NCBI GenBank assembly: GCA_018242725.1 | Contig: JAFEBI010000004.1 | Coordinates: 310,001-374,000, forward strand | Origin: Nitrospira sp. | Lineage (GTDB): Bacteria; Nitrospirota; Nitrospiria; Nitrospirales; Nitrospiraceae | Length of the DNA stretch: 64,000 bases | Direction: 5' to 3' | Shown: piece by piece, positions 9,143 through 17,483 of the stretch | Numbering within the stretch: position 1 is the stretch's first letter | How the letters are laid out: each line of letters starts with the position of its first letter | Notes under the pieces: model-generated | The model's input: the letters and a program-made list of their open reading frames with translations, nothing else | The model's database searches: none | What the model was told of the DNA's origin: nothing | Position numbers and translations under genes: made by a program

Positions 9143-9215
9143 CTTATCGGGCTGATCCCCACATCCCATTCTCATCTTCCAGCCAGCATCTCTTTTGCTT
9201 ATTTTGACCGATAAG
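9143..9215. promoter_or_regulatory. spaced inverted repeat in the sigma-factor leader
   Basis: CTTATCGG at 9143-9150 and its exact complement CCGATAAG at 9208-9215 are 57 bases apart. Each is preceded by TTTTGAC. They lie 90-160 bases upstream of the sigma-factor start. This could be a pair of operator half-sites or the base of a leader hairpin. It may also be chance, since the arms are only 8 bp. Confidence 0.3.
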
Positions 9216-9302
9216 TACGGACTGACGTAGATGAATCTTCTCGATGAAACTGGGCTCTAACTAACAGAGGATGACGTTCAACCTCAGAGGAAGGGTGACA
9301 CC

Positions 9303-10559
9303 ATGAAAGAAGAATTGCGTGTCGAGGAAGATATAGCAGCACAACAGAAGTTTGCCTCCGATGTTGATGCCGATGATGCCAGGGCAAGCGGGATGCTGGG
9401 CCGAATCGGCCGCGGCGAGAGTATGGGCTCCGGTTCGAAGGGAAAATCCCGACCGGCCATGCGGACAAATCAGACGACCAGCCCATTCCTCTTGGAATCG
9501 TTATACTTCCGCTCATTCGGCGAGCGAGGGCTTCTGTCGCGTGAAGAAGAAATCCTGATCGCCAAGCGGGTGGATCAAGGAACCAGACGCATTCGAGTTG
9601 CTTTACGGCAAGCCATTAAAATTTTGCTCAAGGCTCGACGAATTCCTGTTTGTGAGAACAGCGCAAGGGTGCTCCAATCGATTCGACGATTGAGTGGCCT
9701 GTCTGCCACCGCGTTGGACAGTGCGGAGCAAGCTTTGGATGCCGTTCTTCATCCTTCAGGCTCAAGCCTTCATCCTCCGGCTACCATTGTGAAACCACTA
9801 GAGGCAGTGCTCAGTGAAATACGCACTGCACGAGTGATTTTGGAACAAGGCAAGGATGAGCTTGTGCGGTGTAATCTTCGATTGGTCGTCGACGTCGCCA
9901 AACATTACACCGGTCGAGGGTTGAGCTTGCTGGATCTCGTGCAAGAGGGCAACATTGGGCTGATGAAGGCGGCGGAACGATACCAATACCGAAAAGGGTT
10001 CAAGTTCAGCACGTACGCGACTTGGTGGATTCGTCAAGGCATTACTCGGTCCCTTGCAGACCAATCTCGAACAATACGCGTCCCGGTTCATCAAACTGAA
10101 GCTTCGCATCGTATTCTTCGAGTGATGCGGAAACTGTGCCAGCAATTGGGCCGACCGGCCCGTTTAGAGGAAGTTGCTCATACGCTCCGCATGCGCCCCG
10201 AGCGACTGCGAGAGACGGTACAGGCCTTCCAGGAACCGGTGGCCCTAGAGACGCCGATTGGTGATGGGGATACCCAGTTTGGCGATGTCATTCCGGATCA
10301 CCAAGCCGTTCCACCGGACGCCAATGTGAATCGAAGTGAGCTGACGGAACAACTGGATCGTATTTTGAACATACTCACCCCTCGTGAACAGACGGTGATC
10401 AGACTACGTTTCGGTATAGGGTATGACGAAGCCTGTACCCTTGAACAGGTGGGGCAAAGCCTGTCTGTCACACGAGAACGGATTCGTCAGATTGAAGCAA
10501 AAGCGTTGAAGAAGCTAAAGACTCCCGCGATTAAGGAACTGTTCGCAGCGATTAGGTAG
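9303..10559 (+). CDS. sigma-70 family RNA polymerase sigma factor (group 1/2)
   Basis: 418 residues. Region 1.2 starts near residue 65 (FLLESLYFRSFGERGLLSREEE). A non-conserved insert covers about 105-175. Region 2 is textbook: NLRLVVDVAKHY, LVQEGNIGLMKAAE and FSTYATWWIRQ for core binding, -10 recognition and melting. Region 3 is TEASHRILRVMRKL, and region 4 ends with the helix-turn-helix around LSVTRERIRQIEAKALKKL. The N-terminal 60 residues do not look like region 1.1, so this is more likely an RpoS/RpoH-like alternative factor than the housekeeping RpoD. The start has a GAGGAAGGG site. Confidence 0.88.
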   Translation: MKEELRVEEDIAAQQKFASDVDADDARASGMLGRIGRGESMGSGSKGKSRPAMRTNQTTSPFLLESLYFRSFGERGLLSREEEILIAKRVDQGTRRIRVALRQAIKILLKARRIPVCENSARVLQSIRRLSGLSATALDSAEQALDAVLHPSGSSLHPPATIVKPLEAVLSEIRTARVILEQGKDELVRCNLRLVVDVAKHYTGRGLSLLDLVQEGNIGLMKAAERYQYRKGFKFSTYATWWIRQGITRSLADQSRTIRVPVHQTEASHRILRVMRKLCQQLGRPARLEEVAHTLRMRPERLRETVQAFQEPVALETPIGDGDTQFGDVIPDHQAVPPDANVNRSELTEQLDRILNILTPREQTVIRLRFGIGYDEACTLEQVGQSLSVTRERIRQIEAKALKKLKTPAIKELFAAIR

Positions 10560-10627
10560 ACGTTGAAGTGTGCAAGAACTGAGAAAGAGGTTTTAGAGTA
10601 GTTCAGTTCACGATACAGCCTGGCTTC

Positions 10628-10672
10628 CCTCCGCATGGTGAGTTATGCCAGAATAACTCCACCATGCGGAGG
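10628..10672. terminator. long hairpin, possible terminator or palindromic repeat
   Basis: Arms 10628-10640 and 10660-10672 are perfect complements (13 bp). A second 6-bp stem (AGTTAT/ATAACT) continues inward to a six-base loop, with one bulged C at 10659. This 19-bp stem lies between the sigma-factor gene and lipB. No T-run follows on either strand, so a classical rho-independent terminator is doubtful. It may be an intergenic palindromic repeat or transcript-stabilising hairpin. Confidence 0.5.
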
Positions 10673-10798
10673 CCTGGTATTCTCCCATCCCCCGCCACTG
10701 CTCGGCATCTGTATGGACCTGACTGTTTTTCAACAGGACACCGCTCTTTAAAGTCATACCACCGTATGATTCATACCACTCCCGGAAGGACCCCACGG

Positions 10799-11479
10799 AT
10801 GAGTAGTCACCTGACGCAGGAAGGTGTGGTTCGTCTTTTCTCCACACCAGTCCCCTACCTTGCAGGATGGGACCTACAATGTCGCCTGCACGAGGAGCGC
10901 CTCCTCGGCCTGCAACCAGACACTGTTCTCATCCTGGAACACCAGCCCGTCTATACACTGGGACGACGGACCCGACAATCGGATTGGGGTGGAAATGAAA
11001 TGGCATTATGTCAATCCGGCGCGGAGCTGCATCGGGTGAATCGTGGCGGTTCGGTAACGTATCACGGTCCCGGACAAGTTGTGGCGTACCCCATTCTCAA
11101 GGTTGATCGCCATGCTACAGGACCGAAACAGCTCGTCCGACTATTGGAAGATGTCGTGATTCGGTTACTCCGTTCCTGGGATATCACCGGTTGTCGTCTC
11201 GATGGCAAGCCTGGCGTTTGGGTGATGGCCCCAACACCTCGGAAAATTGCCTTCATCGGAATACGGATCGAGCATGGGGTCACCTTGCATGGCTTGGCCA
11301 TCAACGTCAATCTCGATCTGAGTCCATTTCACCGAATCCATCCCTGTGGACTGACCGACTGTCTGGTCACATCGATGGCAGTGCTGCGTCATACTTCGAT
11401 CTCAGTTGATGTCGTCAAGCAGGTCCTGGCTCAAACTTTCATGGAAGTGTTTTCTCTTTCTGAAATCAGTGCAGAATGA
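10799..11479 (+). CDS. lipB: octanoyl-[ACP]:protein N-octanoyltransferase (lipoate biosynthesis)
   Basis: Transfers octanoyl from ACP to lipoyl domains of 2-oxoacid dehydrogenases and GcvH. 226 residues. Seen: LILEHQPVYTLGRR, RVNRGGSVTYHGPGQ, the catalytic Lys in the RKIAFIGIRI segment, HGLAINVN, and the catalytic Cys in HPCGL. ATG 10799 is chosen because GGAAGGA lies eight bases before it; the frame is open further upstream, where it runs into the long hairpin. No lipA is visible nearby. Confidence 0.93.
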   Translation: MSSHLTQEGVVRLFSTPVPYLAGWDLQCRLHEERLLGLQPDTVLILEHQPVYTLGRRTRQSDWGGNEMALCQSGAELHRVNRGGSVTYHGPGQVVAYPILKVDRHATGPKQLVRLLEDVVIRLLRSWDITGCRLDGKPGVWVMAPTPRKIAFIGIRIEHGVTLHGLAINVNLDLSPFHRIHPCGLTDCLVTSMAVLRHTSISVDVVKQVLAQTFMEVFSLSEISAE

Positions 11480-11524
11480 TAATCCAATCTACAAGTGTCG
11501 ATGGATCGCCCTCAAAGGAGGCCC

Positions 11525-12775
11525 ATGCAGGAGCTTGATACACCAACCTTCCGTTTAGCTGTAGCCCAGTTCGATCACGCAGCGGAGTCCATGAGCCTTG
11601 ATACCAACCTCCGTGAGCGACTGAAACTCCCCCAACGCTCCCTCGTGGTCAGTCTCCCCGTGCGAATGGACGACGGACATGTGGAGGTCTTTACCGGTTA
11701 CCGTGTTCAACATGATTCCTCGCGAGGGCCTTCGAAGGGAGGCGTGCGTTACCATCCGGATGTGAGTCTTGGCGAAGTGGCCGCCCTTGCCATGTGGATG
11801 ACATGGAAATGTGCCCTCGCCGGACTTCCCTACGGTGGAGCAAAAGGTGGGGTGCGGGTGAATCCCAAGAGTCTTTCACCCGGTGAACTTCAGCGGTTGA
11901 CCCGACGATATGCTGCGGAAATTTTCCCGCTGATTGGGCCCGACAAGGATGTCCCGGCTCCTGATGTCGGCACCGATGCGCAGATCATGGCCTGGATGAT
12001 GGATACCTATAGCCAGCAGGTCGGCTATGCGGTTCCAGGAGTCGTCACCGGTAAACCGCTTTCTATCGGCGGGAGTCTTGGCCGTGAGGAAGCCACCGGC
12101 CGAGGTGTGGTGTATGTCACATTGGAGGCCTTGCGCCATCTCAACCTACCGATTGAGGCTACGACCGTAGTCGTGCAGGGATTTGGCAATGTTGGCTCAC
12201 ACACCGCTCGGATCATGCAGCAACATGGCGCGCGCGTGATCGCTGTCAGTGATGTCTCCGGTGGAATCTACAATCCCAAGGGACTGGATATCATGCAGCT
12301 GATGCGGCGCGACCTCCGCCAACCTCTGCATCAGACCAAACTTGGAGACGCCATCACGAATGAGGAATTGCTTCAATTGAATTGCACCGTCCTTGTTCCT
12401 GCCGCCCTGTCGGAACAAATCACTGGCAAGAATGCTGATCGCCTGAAGTGCCGTATCCTTTCCGAGGGTGCAAACGGTCCGACGACCCTGGAGGCCGACC
12501 GTATCCTGGCCGACAAGGGCATTTTTGTAATCCCGGATATTCTCGCCAATTCGGGGGGCGTCATCGTCTCCTATTTTGAGTGGGTGCAAGACCTGCAGCG
12601 TTTTTTCTGGAGTGCAGCCGATATCCAAAGTCGTCTGCAAGACATCATTACCTCTGCCTTTCACCGTACCCTTCGGTTCTCCAGCGATCGCCGCGTTTCG
12701 GTGAGGATGGCGGCGCTCATGAGCGGGATCGACCAGGTTGCCCAAGCACATCTCCAACGAGGGCTCTATCCCTGA
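11525..12775 (+). CDS. gdhA: glutamate dehydrogenase (Glu/Leu/Phe/Val dehydrogenase family)
   Basis: Interconverts glutamate and 2-oxoglutarate plus ammonium. 416 residues, the usual hexameric GDH length. Seen: GPSKGGVRYHP, the catalytic loop LPYGGAKGG, PAPDVGTD, GREEATGRG, the cofactor loop VQGFGNVGSHTA, and a C-terminal PDILANSGGVIVSYFEW. ATG 11525 follows AAAGGAG by four bases; GTG 11495 and ATG 11501 would add up to ten residues. It follows lipB by 45 bases. Coenzyme preference (NAD or NADP) is not settled by what I can see. Confidence 0.93.
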   Translation: MQELDTPTFRLAVAQFDHAAESMSLDTNLRERLKLPQRSLVVSLPVRMDDGHVEVFTGYRVQHDSSRGPSKGGVRYHPDVSLGEVAALAMWMTWKCALAGLPYGGAKGGVRVNPKSLSPGELQRLTRRYAAEIFPLIGPDKDVPAPDVGTDAQIMAWMMDTYSQQVGYAVPGVVTGKPLSIGGSLGREEATGRGVVYVTLEALRHLNLPIEATTVVVQGFGNVGSHTARIMQQHGARVIAVSDVSGGIYNPKGLDIMQLMRRDLRQPLHQTKLGDAITNEELLQLNCTVLVPAALSEQITGKNADRLKCRILSEGANGPTTLEADRILADKGIFVIPDILANSGGVIVSYFEWVQDLQRFFWSAADIQSRLQDIITSAFHRTLRFSSDRRVSVRMAALMSGIDQVAQAHLQRGLYP

Positions 12776-12890
12776 GCAAGCATTTTGTTCGCAAGGCCCC
12801 TTTTCATTTCCTCGCGTATGGCTTGCTCCTGGCCCTATCATTGCGTTAGGGTTTGAACCTCTAGCCGGTTGATCGAATAAGGAACCGCTT

Positions 12891-13184
12891 GTGGATCGTA
12901 CCGCCATTATTAGTGCGTGGGAACTACATTGCGCCGACGGCTGGCCGCAGTTTTCAAGCCCACATCAGGGTCCGTTAATGACCATCGACACTGTGATTGG
13001 TGGTTGTGTCGTCTACTATCTCGACAGCTCCGACGGTCTCGATGATCAGCGGCTTGCCATTTTGAAAGACTGTCTGGATGACTTAGATAACTTAACTGAG
13101 GAGCTCGACGCCGAGTGCCGGCCTTACTTTCTTCGACTTCGACAGCTCGGAAGTCTGCTGCTGCATACAAGCCCTACGTCATGA
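12891..13184 (+). CDS. hypothetical protein, 97 residues
   Basis: Starts at GTG 12891 with AAGGAA seven bases upstream. It has a short beta segment (DTVIGGCVVYYLD), then an acidic helix region (LDDQRLAILKDCLDDLDNLTEEL). No signal peptide, membrane segment or known motif. The composition is protein-like and the ribosome site is good, but the family is unknown. It stands alone between gdhA and the exported protein at 13316. Confidence 0.6.
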   Translation: MDRTAIISAWELHCADGWPQFSSPHQGPLMTIDTVIGGCVVYYLDSSDGLDDQRLAILKDCLDDLDNLTEELDAECRPYFLRLRQLGSLLLHTSPTS

Positions 13185-13228
13185 CCCACAGAAACTGTAG
13201 AAATGGACACGGTTCAGGAGGGACTTTC

Positions 13229-13258
13229 TTGCAGATACGGGCGATGATTCGCTACAAT
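13229..13258 (+). promoter_or_regulatory. possible promoter for the exported protein at 13316
   Basis: TTGCAG at 13229-13234 and TACAAT at 13253-13258 are separated by 18 bases. The -10 hexamer is good (five of six) and the -35 poor (three of six). It ends 58 bases before the downstream start codon. Position and -10 support it; the weak -35 keeps confidence low. Confidence 0.35.
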
Positions 13259-13315
13259 TTATTCGAGATGTTTGTTGCGTCGAACTCCTGACGACAGATT
13301 CGGCTCCCTGGCTCT

Positions 13316-13873
13316 ATGAGAGAAAGTGACCACACCATGCACAGGACTCGGTATCATTTCGTACTCGTCGCATTCATCAGCCTTCTGTCCATCTCCTCCT
13401 TCGTTCGAGCTGAACCTTATGAATTAAGCGAGCATGACATCACCGAACCGAAGGCTATTTCCAGCAGCACAGTGTCCCTCTTTGGTGTCAAACTCGGCGA
13501 TCCCGAGGGAAAAGCTCTTGAGACCCTTGAGACGCTGGTGAATCGGAAGGCTCTTGGAATTAAAGTTGAACAGGAAGCCACCTTTATCTTCCTGCTTGAT
13601 CAACGCAAACCGACTGGTCCAATGGCCGGCGTACGGATCCAGGACGGCAAGGTCGATCTATTGTTCATCAATAACCGTTTTGCCCACCGGACAAGGGGGA
13701 TCTTTCGCAATGTCCTCAATAGCGAAAGTCCTGACGACATCAGAAAGTTACTGGGCAAAGAAGAATATGGCGATGAAAACGTGATGGGGGCCGTTATGGC
13801 CTACGACACACAGGGGTTCCTCGTGAACTACCTGGGGAAAGATATCAATATCGAGTTTACTCTCCCCCGCTAG
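13316..13873 (+). CDS. exported hypothetical protein
   Basis: 185 residues with a clear signal peptide: basic start (MHRTRYH from residue 8), hydrophobic FVLVAFISLLSISSF, and an Ala-type cleavage site near VRAEP. The mature part begins acidic, then has FGVKLGDPEGKALETLE, which resembles the first helix-turn of small periplasmic domains that sense ligands or proteins. Later segments alternate strands and helices (GVRIQDGKVDLLFINNRF). No cysteines or lipobox. Family unknown. ATG 13337 may be the true start, since it sits directly before the basic signal region. Confidence 0.72.
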   Translation: MRESDHTMHRTRYHFVLVAFISLLSISSFVRAEPYELSEHDITEPKAISSSTVSLFGVKLGDPEGKALETLETLVNRKALGIKVEQEATFIFLLDQRKPTGPMAGVRIQDGKVDLLFINNRFAHRTRGIFRNVLNSESPDDIRKLLGKEEYGDENVMGAVMAYDTQGFLVNYLGKDINIEFTLPR

Positions 13874-13959
13874 CGCCTACCACGAGCTTCAGATTCTTCC
13901 ATGAAGGAGTTGGTTAACCCCTTCGACATTTTGGAAATGATTGAACGCTACAGAAGCGC

Positions 13960-14892
13960 TTATTGGATTGGATGAGTGAGGCGAAACCCGTAATCGATCA
14001 GACTCTTTGCGGTTGTCCATCGACGATTCGAATTCAGAATAACAAGTAATAAATCACTACCGTTTTGCGAAACCTTTGCGATCAGGCACCGGCCCGCCTT
14101 GGACGTAAAGCCAGTCTTCACGCCTTCCACGCCGGGAATCCGACCGAGCAGCCGATTCGTATTGTGCAAGACATAGGCGCGATAGCCGCTGATCGGCGTA
14201 ATGATCTCCCGCTCTGCCTTCACCAGATTTCGGAAGGTGGCATTTCGCATGGCCACTTCACTGAGTTTGGCGAGATCTTCCGCCGTTGAGTAGTGATTTG
14301 GGCCATCAAACCCACATCCGTTACTGAAATGCGTGTCTGACAATCCAAGCGCCGCCGCCTTGGCATTCATCAACATGACAAACTGTTCTTCGTCGCCACC
14401 GACGTGTTCGACAGCCGCTAAACAGGCGTCATTCGCCGAGACCATCATCATGGCCTTCAGCAGGTCCCCCAGGCGGAACACTTCGCCGACTTTGATCCGT
14501 AAATGCGTCTTTGGTGCCCTCGCGGCATTCTTGCTGACGGTTGCCAGCTCGTCGAGCCGGGCTCTCTCTAGAATCACCAACGCCGACATAATCTTGGTCA
14601 AACTGGCAGGCGAAAGGCGCTTCTCAGTGTCATGTTCAAAGAGTACGCGCCCCGATCGTAACTCTTTGAGGAGAATGCTATGGGCTGGGATACGCTTCCA
14701 GTGCAGTGCGTGAGGAGCGTAAGTGATTGATCGATCTGCGTCCTGAGTGCTATGTGGGATTCTCGCCTGGGCCAGAAGGGGGGAGACGGCATTCCAGAGA
14801 AATGCGACTACGATCAGAAGTGTGACCCGATAGAAGTCACATCTGCTGTTCCACAGATGATAAGGAGGCCGGATATGATCCTCTCGTGCCAA
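13960..14892 (-). CDS. D-alanyl-D-alanine carboxypeptidase (penicillin-binding protein, S11)
   Basis: Removes the terminal D-Ala from peptidoglycan pentapeptides in the periplasm. 310 residues. An N-terminal signal or anchor is present (VTLLIVVAFLWNAVSPLLAQA). The three active-site motifs are all visible: SxxK in SPASLTKIMSA, SxN in VSANDACLA, and KTG in GVKTGFTSKAG. It stops soon after the catalytic domain and lacks the long C-terminal beta domain and amphipathic helix of DacA, so it is a short S11 form. It is the last of a set of minus-strand genes at 13.9-16.6 kb. Confidence 0.9.
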   Translation of the reverse strand: MAREDHIRPPYHLWNSRCDFYRVTLLIVVAFLWNAVSPLLAQARIPHSTQDADRSITYAPHALHWKRIPAHSILLKELRSGRVLFEHDTEKRLSPASLTKIMSALVILERARLDELATVSKNAARAPKTHLRIKVGEVFRLGDLLKAMMMVSANDACLAAVEHVGGDEEQFVMLMNAKAAALGLSDTHFSNGCGFDGPNHYSTAEDLAKLSEVAMRNATFRNLVKAEREIITPISGYRAYVLHNTNRLLGRIPGVEGVKTGFTSKAGRCLIAKVSQNGSDLLLVILNSNRRWTTAKSLIDYGFRLTHPIQ

Positions 14893-14906
14893 ATACCACC
14901 GCCTCG

Positions 14907-15095
14907 CTAAAACATGAATGATTCCCGAACCTTATCACCTTTTCTCCCGCTATCAATGACTTTGTGAAAGAATCGAAGAAGATCTGCCAGGTCAATCCAG
15001 AATCCGCAGTTGAGGCATCGAGCATAAATTCTGCGATTGAGGAGGGTATAGTGGCGTTCGACCATCATAAACCCTCTGCACTTGAGGCATTGCAT
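14907..15095 (-). CDS. small zinc-ribbon protein, paralogue of 2924-3160
   Basis: 62 residues. CLKCRG near residue 3 and CLNCGF near residue 28 form a two-knuckle zinc ribbon. The start MQCLKCRGFM parallels MKCTRCQGLM of the 78-residue protein at 2924-3160. The tail is basic and helical (LLRFFHKVIDSGRKGDKV). AGGA lies about nine bases before ATG 15095. Function unknown. It lies between the D,D-carboxypeptidase and a small membrane protein. Confidence 0.6.
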   Translation of the reverse strand: MQCLKCRGFMMVERHYTLLNRRIYARCLNCGFWIDLADLLRFFHKVIDSGRKGDKVRESFMF

Positions 15096-15116
15096 ACATG
15101 TCCTGCTCTCTCTAAG

Positions 15117-15323
15117 TTATCGAATTCGATTCATAATCAATGCGACACATCCGGCAAGCAGTCCTCCACCTAGAAGGGTAGTCCCGAAATAGACGAACAC
15201 GTTCGTCCCTCCGGAAGGCTGGGTCCCTTCCCATAAGTCGCGAACCCCACCCTGAACCATCAAGACTGACAGTGTCAGCAGAGCCCCTATCATGAACCAC
15301 CATGCGAAGGATCGAAGCGCCAT
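15117..15323 (-). CDS. small two-span membrane protein
   Basis: 68 residues with two hydrophobic segments, at about 5-24 (SFAWWFMIGALLTLSVLMVQ) and 42-64 (NVFVYFGTTLLGGGLLAGCVALIM), joined by a polar loop with Trp. The ribosome site is weak. I do not recognise a family. The hydrophobic pattern and compact spacing to its neighbours make it a likely gene. Confidence 0.5.
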   Translation of the reverse strand: MALRSFAWWFMIGALLTLSVLMVQGGVRDLWEGTQPSGGTNVFVYFGTTLLGGGLLAGCVALIMNRIR

Positions 15324-15416
15324 TCTTCTGCTCGTAAATCGTGCTTTCTCCGGCCTTTTTCAACTCTAGCGAAGGGCTCCTAAGCTGTCAAGAAATAGCC
15401 TGAGACCGCTCGTGGT

Positions 15417-16619
15417 TCACCCCTTTGGATCAGACCGGACGACGGGCTTGAGCCCACGATGAAGAAAGATAGACACGCTGCCGCTTCCATTGTCTGCAAT
15501 CGCGAGCCCAGGTTCCTCGCTTCCTGACGTGGTGACATGGAACGAACAGAGCGCAAACGGACCGAACTTCGTCCGATAGTTTCTCGGGGGATAGTGAAAG
15601 GTTCCATCGCCTTTCCCGAATAGAATCGACAGATCGTTCGATTGGATATTCACGATTGCCACATCGACCAGCTGATCACCGTTAAAATCCCTGGCAAGAC
15701 CAAAATTTGGACCAGCATCCGCACCGGCATCCTTCCCTGGCCGAAACGTCGCATTCCCGTTTCCCAAAAAAGTCGTGAAGCTATCCTGTTCTCCATTGAT
15801 AACCAGCAGATCGCTATTGTGGTCGTTATTGAAATCTCCAAAACTCACCCCCAACGGCCGCCTGCCAGTGGAATAGTCCTTGGGGTCTCGAAACGTCCCA
15901 TCCCCGTTCCCGAGCCAGACGGACACCGCATTGGACATCGGCCCCCCGTTGGTGACGACGAGATCGATCTTGCCATCGCCGTTGAGATCGGACAGAGCCA
16001 CGGAGGTCGGAGTATCTCCATGCTCATATTGCGCTCCATGTCGCAATTCGCCCTTTCCATTTCCAAGAAACACTTTCACCTTGTCGTTTCGAAGGGCCAC
16101 GGCAAGATCGACATGATGATCGCCATTCACGTCTTCCGCAGCGAGTGACACCGGGCTGCGATGGACCGGATACCGAGCTCCTTCTTCAAATTTTCCGTTC
16201 CCGCGGCCAAGCAGCAGCGCAACTTCATCCCCGCCTGAGCACGCTAAAGCGACATCAGCATGTCCGTCTTCATTAAAGTCATTCAGGGCAAGAGCGCGTG
16301 GTTCCTGGCAAACATGAACCTGCATTTGGTCTTTGAATGTGCCGTCGCCGTTACCGAGTAAAATGGAAACGGTATTGCTCGAAATATTCGTTGTGATCAG
16401 ATCGGTAAACGAGTCGTGATTGAGATCACCGGTCGTAATCGTCGTTGGGTTCTTACCAACGGAGTAACTCGCAAAATAGTAGAACGGATCAGGTGGGAGG
16501 TACGGTTCCGTCTTGGAACAACCCCACAAGCTGATCCCCATGAAGACACAGAGGCCCACCACACTAAAAATAGATCTGACTACATCGCACATCATTTGTG
16601 TACAAACCGCGTTACTCAT
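15417..16619 (-). CDS. FG-GAP/VCBS-repeat lipoprotein
   Basis: 400 residues. A signal sequence ends at a lipobox-like ISLWGC near residue 34. The rest is a string of about seven repeats of roughly 45 residues. Each has a calcium-type loop such as DLNHDSFTDL, DFNEDGHADV, DLNGDGKIDL or DFNNDHNSDL, followed by VSILLGNGDGTF-like strands. These repeats form a seven-bladed beta-propeller like integrin alpha subunits. It is probably anchored in the outer or cytoplasmic membrane and faces outward. Binding or scaffolding is inferred; there is no enzymatic motif. Confidence 0.85.
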   Translation of the reverse strand: MSNAVCTQMMCDVVRSIFSVVGLCVFMGISLWGCSKTEPYLPPDPFYYFASYSVGKNPTTITTGDLNHDSFTDLITTNISSNTVSILLGNGDGTFKDQMQVHVCQEPRALALNDFNEDGHADVALACSGGDEVALLLGRGNGKFEEGARYPVHRSPVSLAAEDVNGDHHVDLAVALRNDKVKVFLGNGKGELRHGAQYEHGDTPTSVALSDLNGDGKIDLVVTNGGPMSNAVSVWLGNGDGTFRDPKDYSTGRRPLGVSFGDFNNDHNSDLLVINGEQDSFTTFLGNGNATFRPGKDAGADAGPNFGLARDFNGDQLVDVAIVNIQSNDLSILFGKGDGTFHYPPRNYRTKFGPFALCSFHVTTSGSEEPGLAIADNGSGSVSIFLHRGLKPVVRSDPKG

Positions 16620-16878
16620 ATCGTGTCAGAACCTTCAGGACACTCTATGAGTTGATGACTTTCTCTTTTGACCCTTTTCAGAATGTGAGGCCGTGGAGGA
16701 AGACTGATGCCATTCTGAAGATCTGTCTATCAGACTAGTTGCTGACCAGCTGCCCCTACCAGGCGCCCCAGTATACAGATGCCCTATTCGGACCCGCAAT
16801 CTGCAATAGGCTTTAGCCAGCCTTTGAATTTTGGCAGCCATTTACGGTAAGATCGACGGATATTTCTTGGAGGATCTC

Positions 16879-17199
16879 ATGAGCAAGATGATGAATATCG
16901 ACATCACGATGTATGGAATTGCTGAAGTTCTGAATTGGTGCCATGATCGGAACAAGGGACGAGTTCCCGGCGTCGATACGGCTGGCTTTAAGAAAATGCA
17001 AGAGTTGTTGGCCCAGAAGCCTCAGTCCGGCGATTATTTCACTCTCGACCAGTTCTGGAAAAAGAAGGTCAGCTTGCCGTTAACTGAAGACGAAGTGGCG
17101 ACGATTGATCGGTGTCTCTACGATATCCCCAATTTTGACAATGAGCCACTCCCCCAAATCCGTCATAAATTCTGGCCACAAGAAACAGCGGCACACTAG
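16879..17199 (+). CDS. hypothetical cytosolic protein, 106 residues
   Basis: ATG 16879 has a strong GGAGG six bases upstream, so I prefer it to an upstream ATG 48 bases earlier. The protein is soluble and helical (MYGIAEVLNWCHDRNKGRVPG, FKKMQELLAQKP), with a C-terminal LPQIRHKFWPQE. No known motif and no signal. It lies between divergent and convergent neighbours, so it is a single-gene transcript. Confidence 0.65.
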   Translation: MSKMMNIDITMYGIAEVLNWCHDRNKGRVPGVDTAGFKKMQELLAQKPQSGDYFTLDQFWKKKVSLPLTEDEVATIDRCLYDIPNFDNEPLPQIRHKFWPQETAAH

Positions 17200-17483
17200 T
17201 CAAATCCAGATTCATCGGGCGAAACAAGGTGCCACTCTCGTGGCGCCTCACCTGACCAATCTTTCTCCCCTACTGGGTAGCGTGACTGCCCCTTCTTCGT
17301 TCAGTAATGCCAACTCGATAAGAGAGTGCCGATAAGCCCAAACAAAGTCTATTCACTCTCTTCCTCTCCACACGACAAACCAGCTCAAGGATTTACGGAG
17401 AAAACGCCAATGTTCTCGGCGTAGTACTCGATATTGGAGAACGGAAGGTAAAAAATGACTACCCGCCGGACGTATCCTTAAGA

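Noticed and set aside
12776-12890. Small gene between gdhA and the 97-residue ORF
   Set aside because: No ribosome site or stable frame in these 115 bases.
17227-17248. Hairpin AGGTGCCAC/GTGGCGCCT as a terminator behind the 106-residue gene
   Set aside because: Short stem with a G-T pair and no T-run.
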